64,000 bases of DNA from Gymnopus androsaceus JB14. Taxonomy: Eukaryota > Basidiomycota > Agaricomycetes > Agaricales > Omphalotaceae. The stretch is from assembly GCA_009733575.1 (NCBI GenBank), contig ML769477.1, positions 1 to 64,000 on the forward strand. The letters are read 5' to 3'. Of the stretch, positions 57,861 through 64,000 are shown piece by piece. Below the pieces are notes generated by a model. The model worked only from the letters and a program-made list of their open reading frames with translations. It was not told where the DNA came from and did not search any database. How positions within the stretch are numbered: position 1 is the stretch's first letter; each line of letters begins with the position of its first letter. Made by a program: the position numbers and the translations under genes.

Positions 57861-59125
57861 CTATAAATCCATTGAACGCACAAGCGAGTCATTCGGCATG
57901 GAAGGGCTGGGGTGTTGAAGGGGAAGAGCCCTAGAGCCCCGAGAGCGTAAACGCAACATGCCACGATTACCTTCTTCGGAGTTCCACGAACTTTCAGGAA
58001 CTGCCACTGCCCAACTGCGTGACATATCCTCTTCAAAATTCTCATCTTTTGCCAGAGATAGACGGATCACAATCAGGTTGAAGGCGATGGGTATAACTTG
58101 GATGTCCTGTTGGAAGATTCGTTCAGTGTAAATCAGATTGAATGATATATACTCACCATATAAACAGCAATGTAAGACATGTTGCTTTTCAGAGCAAAAG
58201 CCATCATACAAAAACATTCTGTTGTGGTGAACATGAGCCCGGACTCGATGACTAGGACCATCACCTGTCCAAGACGGCTTCTACCTTGACGTTGAGAATC
58301 ACGCAGATTCTGCGGAGTATCAACTGAGGTCAACCCCTTCAAGGCCTGCTTGTGAAGATCTCGCTCCACTCTCCATAAACGATGTACAATCAAGACTTCA
58401 AATGTCAAACAAAAAATAAGTTGCAGCGGGTGCATTGACTCGAAGCAGACCTTGAATACCTGTGGTGAGAAGACCGGACACGAAAGAGATGCAGTATATG
58501 ATTGCGATCAACAAAGTTATCCTTCCGGCTTTGGGTAGAGGACCAGGGACGGTTTCCGGTTCCAACCCCGCGATTATGAAAGAAGTTCCCAGCGCGGCAA
58601 GGAAGAGCATGGATGGGACAGCTATTACCGACCAGCGTCGGTTATAAATAATCCAACACCGATAAACCTGCAATTTCATGCCAGTTAGTATAACCGATGT
58701 TTCTTGTAGTAAAGCGAGCGATCCTTACCCAGATAGAGTCTCCAATGAGGTTCTGAGTCCCTAGAAGGATTATCTATGAGTCGGTAGAGATGCTTGGTGA
58801 GCACTTTTCGATAATCCGAGAACAGAGAATTCACCCTTGAGATCGTAAGCCAGCTTGGAGTATTGAGGGTGTCTTGACCTCCAGGCGAAACCAGTCCATC
58901 ATAATCATTCACGACTGCTAGCGCAATATCGCCTGTAGAGATAATAAACAATGCCAATGACATGACTAGCAATCCTCGTTTGACCTGCGTACTTGCCAAG
59001 ACAGCACCGTTGGAGTCCCACAGAAGACAATTTAGGCAGACTCCGAAGGTAATAAAGTGCATGCCATAAAGAAGAGTTTCGACGAAAAGGCCAATAATTT
59101 GGGCCTGGCGCACAGAGAAAGTCAT
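57861..59125 (-). CDS. multi-pass membrane protein, tandem copy 2
   Basis: Complement of exons 58835-59125, 58729-58773, 58460-58667, 58157-58395 and 57861-58106; 342 aa. All five exons have exactly the same length as in the copy at 53556-54821, and the frame is open throughout. Replacements are few and conservative (for example CLRCLFWD to CLNCLLWD, FFAVLGISF to FLAALGTSF). Helix layout and the SRSWAVAVPES tail are the same. That all five exons stay intact while the neighbouring PAQR copy decayed suggests selection on this gene. Confidence 0.87.
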
Positions 59126-60280
59126 CCCAAATCCAGCAGAAGGGAAGGCGGAGGAGGCTACGTTGAAGCGGGAATGACAGCTACTAAAAGGCTTCCCAGA
59201 TTGATGATGCTCCTCTTTTATTTTTTACAAGGCGTACCTATCTAGAATTAACTTCTATTCTTTAGCTATGTAGAGTAATTTCTGACAGTAGCTGGATTGA
59301 CAGACGAAAATCTGATACCAAAATTCCAAGGGAAGATGAATGAATGCGAGTCTAGCGAATTTACCGCCAGGAAGAACTCTGGAGGGCGAGAGGATATTCG
59401 CCAAGGGTGGTAGGGTAGCAAAGAAAATGAAGTACAGAAGCAAGGCCCAATGACCTTCGGACTCATCATCCCAATCGCCATCCTGATGGGCGCCGACTTG
59501 TCATAGCTCTAGCAGTGAGCACTTATAGAATTCAAGTACTTGTACCTCGTACTGGTCGTGTCTTGCTGCCGACTGTTATTAGATCCATTCAGGATCCCTT
59601 CCTGAGCCTCTGGAGCCTCCCATTCACGATGGCTCACGTTATTAGGCAGTATTTCCAGAGAAATACTGCTTGATATTGAGAGGGTGGTCCTCAATCTGAA
59701 CAGGAAGCAGATGAGAAGATCAGTACTAATACTGTACGGCTGCTGTGTAAACCCGATGACAGACGGCAACCGCACTGCGGCGTGGTTGTATACTGGGAGC
59801 GAATTCGACTTTCAAATTTTGAGCGTTGACGTAGAAGCCAGATTAATGAATGTAGCTGTGCGATAGGACTGGGACTGATCATGAGCAAGTTGCTGCGAAG
59901 CTCTCGTGTTCACTTTAGGCGCTTTGACTCCGCTTTCTTTACCGACCACTCTCGTTTCCCTGGTCCTTTATCTCGAAGAGAATCTCTGACAACACTGGTT
60001 TATCTTGTTGTGTCTCAGTGTCTCATTGTTTGAAGTTTGAACGTTTGAACTGTAAAGTGCAGCTGCTCTATCGATTTGAATTTCTACCCTTCAGAAATTA
60101 TCCCCAATGTCCTTTCCGTACAAATTATCTGGGTCCGATGTGGATAATCTGGAAGTATTGAACTGTTGAATCAGGTCTCGATTGATTTTGTGCCACAAAT
60201 TCATGACTTATTGCCCAATAACGTTCAACATCAGATCCCATTTGGGTTTTTTCACGCGAATTGCACAGCAAACTTCAGCA
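59126..60280. other. intergenic of second tandem unit
   Basis: Diverged copy of 54822-56020. No gene seen. Confidence 0.5.
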
Positions 60281-60799
60281 CAAGAGGTGGGCGATCTCTG
60301 AATCGCGTACCAGAAACATGCCACATGGCTTGACATGGGAATTGATGGCAAGATGATGCCGTGCCGGAAACTGCTCGTTCTTTGCTTGTATAAGTATTTC
60401 ATTTACAATGAGTATTTCATTTACAATGAGTATTTCATTTACAATGAGTATTTCATTTACAATGAGTATTTCATTTACAATGAGTATTTCATTTACAATG
60501 AGTATTTCATTTACAATGAGTATTTCATTTACAATGAGTATTTCATTTACAATGAGTATTTCATTTACAATGAGTATTTCATTTACAATGAGTATTTCAT
60601 TTACAATGAGTCTTTGCACCGATGTTTACTATGTATTGTCAACTGAGCGAGCGGATCGTTGTTTTCGCTCTCGTTCTGCGGTCGCTCCATGTAATTGAAA
60701 AAATAAGTCTGAGTGCTTGGCACGGCATCATCTTGCCATCATTTCCCATGTCAAGCCATGGTGTTTCTGGTACGCGATTCAGAGATCGCCCACCTCTTG
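60281..60799. mobile_element. hAT-like MITE with minisatellite core, 8-bp target duplication
   Basis: Terminal inverted repeats of about 80 bp begin CAAGAGGTGGGCGATCTCTG. The 8-bp target duplication CTTCAGCA (60273-60280 and 60800-60807) is present once in the empty site of the first tandem unit (near 56028). The core is a 12-unit minisatellite. No transposase. Confidence 0.95.
60394..60609 (+). repeat. minisatellite, 12 units of 18 bp
   Basis: The unit gtatttcatttacaatga is repeated 12 times without visible variation. Because 18 is a multiple of three, it produces spurious repetitive open frames on both strands. Confidence 0.97.
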
Positions 60800-60842
60800 C
60801 TTCAGCATGTGTATCGTGCATGTCTGCACTCAAACTCAAATA

Positions 60843-61655
60843 TGGATTATTCTACTGAACAACCCTAATGTTCATTGACAACCCCCTTGACAACCCTTAA
60901 ACTTTGGCGTCACAAGCAGAGTCACACTGGGGCACCTACGGCAAGCTTGCCAGCAGTTGCTGCTGAAATAGAATGGACAGAATTGTCTCGATATATGCAA
61001 CCAATGCCATGCAGAATCAGCTCTTGAGAAGGTGGATGCTCATGGCAGCAAGTGAAATAGATTTTGAGAGGAGCAAAATATTTCAACATTTGGCATACTA
61101 CAACTATGGAAAAAAACTGGATGCCTAGATCTTGTCATGGCTCACAGGAGTAGTGCAGGAAGTTCTAGAGGTTGATTGGCATTCACGGGGCTGAACATTG
61201 CTGGACTAAGAGGGAGAATCATCCCGCTATTGGTGAACAAGTTGAGTCAACTCTTCTTTTAGTTAATGTCATTATACGCACACCTTATCATCACAGGGCC
61301 ACTCTTCTCCATCCACATTTGCTTTTCCAATCCAATTACAGCTCCATTGTCATGTCTTGCAAGTCTGTTTCACCTATCATGGGCTATGCCTACATTTCTG
61401 GTGACAAGGTTTTTGCGCAGCCATGTACAGAATCTACAGATGTTGCTTCACCTTGGATGGAGGTTTTGATCCTCATTATCTTCAATTGGTGCCAGGTGGG
61501 GGAAGGTAGTGGAGTAACCATCAATGTAGTCAATGGCAGGGAAAGACATGAGCTAGCAAACACAGCGTCAATCCGGAGTGACTGGCAGTGAACTCATTTG
61601 ACGCTCAACAATCCTCAGTTGTCTATCAACAATGGGTTGTTGAATAGAATTTTCC
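60843..61655. mobile_element. 813-bp DNA-transposon remnant, 8-bp target duplication
   Basis: It is flanked by CTCAAATA on both sides (60835-60842 and 61656-61663); the first tandem unit has a single related site. The ends are imperfect inverted repeats (attctactgaacaaccc at left versus attctattcaacaaccc read from the right). An interior frame at 61172-61591 shows no recognisable motif. Confidence 0.75.
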
Positions 61656-61725
61656 CTCAAATATAACCATCGCCTCTAGTAATGCGCTCTGCACATCAGT
61701 TCATGGACAGCCCAGTCAACCTCTA

Positions 61726-62420
61726 CATCAGCAAAACCTGGGTGTGCTGTAGAGAACTGTGGAGTTCTCCACAGCACTCATAGCACTCATAGAACCCATA
61801 GCAAGGGTACCATTTGTGGAGAACTATGGTATGCTATGGATTGCTATGGATTGCTATGGATTTGACAGAAACATTGCCTGTCAGGACATGTCAGGGTTCA
61901 ATTCAAAACTGAATATGTTGGTCCTTTGAATTGTTTCCCTCACTTGTGAGACTGAATGCAACCAAAATAACCATAATAAAATCATTGTATTGTTTGCAGT
62001 ACTTAGGACAATACTGTAGCAAAATTAGAACTACATAGTATAACTAGTGTAAACAAATAGTGATGATGCTTAGAATTAAATGTCTGCAAACATTAGAGAC
62101 ACCCAAACAAAGTTGAAAACTTGAATGAAACTTACTGAGAACTTTCAAACTAAGGTGACTCAGATTTGACTTGTAAAAAATGGGACTTGGGGAAGTTGCG
62201 ATGATGCATCAACTCTTATATAGTGTTGGCGGGAGAGAACAACAGCTGTCAAGATGCTGAAATGAGTTGACAGTTGGCTCAAATGTTTGGTGATCTCACA
62301 GGAGCTCATAGCAGCTCATAGAAAGCCATAGCACTTCATAGTTCTATAAAGAACTATGGCTGCTATGATCTTCTATAAGTTGCTATAGCCTCTATGGCCA
62401 ACACCCAGGTTTTGCTGATG
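61726..62420. mobile_element. MITE, CATCAGCAAAACC family, 695 bp, TA target duplication
   Basis: The terminal inverted repeat CATCAGCAAAACCTGGGTGT is perfect over 20 bp. It is flanked by TA on both sides, while the empty site in the first tandem unit (cctctaacccgctatgg) has one TA. This is a Tc1/mariner-type target signature. The interior has catagcagctcatag-like subrepeats at both ends and an AT-rich middle. Confidence 0.93.
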
Positions 62421-62423
62421 TAG

Positions 62424-63126
62424 CCTGCTATGGCCTCTGTGAAGAAGATCCCCATATCCTACCTCTTTCTCCACAAGAACAAAATATACACCTCAGCTGG
62501 CATCAGCAAAACCTGGATAATTGCCATAGCTGTTATAGCAAGCCATAGAACTATGAACTGCTATGAATTGCTATGGGTAGCTATGAGTTACTATGGACTT
62601 CCCAAATTATATTGCCTGTTGACAGATTTCATGCTCTATAGCAATCCATAGCAGCCCATAGCAGTCCATAGCTCTGGATAGATGGGGACCTTGCTATGGG
62701 TGCTGTGAGTGCTATGAGTGCTGGATAGCACTATCCAGTGCTATCCAGTTCACCCAGGTTTTGCTGATGTGCCCTTGTCGCTCTTCTAGCTTATCAGATC
62801 ACCAAAACAGAGCAACATATTAATTGGATTCATGTCCTAAAATGTGTGGCCTGGGGAACAGTCCACTTCGTTGCCTGTTTTCCGAAAATGCTGCTCAGGT
62901 TTGCTCAAGCTGCAGGTGCAGGAGACCAGTGCTACAAACTGTGGAACTCCATTCAAAGATTTCTACACCCCATTCCTGAGTGGTGGCTGTGCCTTTGGCT
63001 TCCTTGGTGTTTGCAGTCTCAGTATTCTATCTACCTAACAGTCTCAGAGGAGACGGAGCAATGGTATTGGGACTCAGCAAAGTTGTTTTGAAGGCAATTA
63101 CAGATCTTGGATGCTCAATTCTGCCT
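62424..63126 (+). pseudogene. degenerate coding fragment F, copy 2 (interrupted)
   Basis: Matches 56135-56715 (from cctctgtgaagaagatcccc onwards) and is split by the MITE at 62501-62769. It is as degenerate as copy 1; no family recognised. Confidence 0.5.
62501..62769. mobile_element. MITE, CATCAGCAAAACC family, 269 bp
   Basis: Ends CATCAGCAAAACCTGG and CCAGGTTTTGCTGATG. The body is nearly the reverse complement of the element at 12908-13162. The insertion point is defined by the uninterrupted sequence at 56209-56230; flanks suggest a TG or TA dinucleotide duplication with one extra G. Confidence 0.93.
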
Positions 63127-63137
63127 TCCTTCGAATG

Positions 63138-63262
63138 TAATAGCTGATGCAACAAGAAAGAGTAGTCAAACTTCCAGGATATAACTGTTCTGGGACTCGA
63201 ATAACACTGCAGGCGGATTAGTTCAGCTAGAGGTTACAGCTAGAAGGTGAAATTACTAAAGA
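63138..63262 (-). pseudogene. start of a third tandem unit (PAQR 3' fragment)
   Basis: The sequence from ctgatgcaacaagaaagagt to gaaattactaaagaa matches 51849-51965 and 56719-56840 (end of exon 7, intron, edge of exon 6). It then breaks off into unrelated AT-rich DNA. Confidence 0.85.
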
Positions 63263-64000
63263 AGTATGGTATCATATTTCACCAAATATTCCAACTCTAA
63301 CTTGAAATTCAACTTTATGTTTTAACTTCAACTTTAAATTACATGTTTAACTCAAATTTTCAACTTTTTTTTTCAACTTCAACTTTCAACTTTTGTTACT
63401 TTACTAGCTTTAGCTTCAGGGTAATAATACTACTACTTGTGGCCATGCATATTATATTAACTATACAATATATTGTTTAACTGGTAACCTATCAAGAGGA
63501 GCATGGCACAATCTGATTGTACCATTTTGAGTACTTTGTAAGTACAAGACTGAAATTATACAAAATGCAAGGGGGTCCAAGGATTACAGCCTGTTACACT
63601 CCGGTGTGTGGTTGGTTTGTGCTTCAAGGTCACTAAAATATTTTTGACACCTCAAATTTTTGGGTACTCGGGGGTCCAGAGGATCCAAAACCCATTGTGC
63701 TGATTGTATAAAGGTTCAAAATGACCCCAAAATACATACTCTTCTGTCCGGGGCCGATTTCCTTGAAGTCCGGGTTCAAATCACTGTTGCGTAAGAAGTT
63801 TTTCTCTTCATACTTATCAATGCTACTTGTTCTGAATCAGTACAGTTATATCAAATGCTTGCGTGATGCTTGTATTTACCAGGCAGTCACACGGGATTTA
63901 GAAAATAATTCACTCACCGAATTATTTTCTAAATCCTATGTGAGTAAGAGCTCAATGTCAAAATTATATGTCATGATGATATCAGAGGTCACGTGGGCAG
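63263..64000. other. AT-rich sequence, no gene
   Basis: It contains an aacttcaactttaa-type low-complexity run (63285-63395), two ggggtcca-type repeats (63566 and 63670) and a hairpin (63894-63936). No coding frame is seen. Confidence 0.5.
63894..63936. repeat. perfect 18-bp stem, 7-nt loop hairpin
   Basis: The arm ggatttagaaaataattc is exactly mirrored after the loop actcacc. After a 2-bp mismatch the stem extends by TCACA/TGTGA outside. No T-run follows, so it is not a Pol III terminator; it is more likely a foldback relic. Confidence 0.85.

Noticed and set aside
60275..60698. Three repetitive open frames (about 96-114 codons) on both strands
   Set aside because: They are translations of the 18-bp minisatellite inside a MITE and have no independent support.
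1..64000. CRISPR array or bacterial operon signals
   Set aside because: Intron-rich eukaryotic genes throughout; the only regular short repeat is the 18-bp minisatellite, which has no spacers.

Overview
The window is nuclear DNA from a filamentous basidiomycete, most likely an agaricomycete mushroom. Almost every gene is split by 46-70 nt GT-AG introns, the tRNA carries an intron, and the gene families are typical of mushrooms: NACHT-WD40 STAND protein, BTB and F-box proteins, basidiomycete P450, TMA46, COX VIIc, PAQR and ricin-B-like lectin. There is no operon structure. Gene models were built by hand from splice motifs, frame continuity and family knowledge; no database search was possible. 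Where exon lists are given, their phases add up.

Layout. 0.2-4.0 kb is a near-perfect 1.86-kb-arm palindrome with a 66-bp spacer; each arm carries a complete ricin-B-like lectin gene. 4.2-7.4 kb holds a flavin monooxygenase (with a frameshift) and a type-II NADH dehydrogenase-like oxidoreductase. 7.7-15.5 kb is an accessory island: telomere-like repeats, a 1324-aa NACHT-WD40 (NLR-like) gene with 15 nearly identical WD repeats, then a nest of miniature DNA transposons. Two sequence blocks flanking this island lie only about 130 bp apart, in the same order, at 17.8-18.1 kb. 15.8-21.6 kb is a housekeeping-like stretch: a conserved hypothetical, TMA46, a BTB protein and an intron-containing tRNA-Ile. 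21.9-27.3 kb contains tRNA-derived segmental copies, a GNAT acetyltransferase and a P450 with frameshifts.

28-36.4 kb has an intact F-box gene, a broken F-box-like gene, a DEDDy exonuclease-like gene, an MFS transporter with several frameshifts and a COX VIIc subunit. 38.3-45.5 kb is a tandem array of three C2H2 zinc-finger genes that share an intron splitting the first finger. 46.9-49.3 kb has a GH43 glycosidase and a short-chain dehydrogenase, convergent. 49.8-50.9 kb is bounded by a 67-bp inverted repeat.

51.8-63.3 kb is a tandem repetition of a three-part unit (PAQR/hemolysin-III-like gene, seven-helix membrane protein gene, degenerate fragment). The first copy is intact, the second has an intact membrane-protein gene but a gutted PAQR copy, and only the edge of a third is seen. 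The second copy has been opened by four transposon insertions whose target-site duplications can be read against the empty sites in the first copy.

How the genes relate: the lectin pair and the NLR-like gene are plausible defence or self/non-self recognition genes lying in the two most rearranged parts of the window. The rest is a mix of metabolism, membrane transport and regulation. Single-base frameshifts are concentrated in some recognisable genes (FMO, P450, F-box copy, exonuclease, MFS, third zinc-finger gene, GH43) while their neighbours are clean, which points either to pseudogenes or to uncorrected assembly indels.
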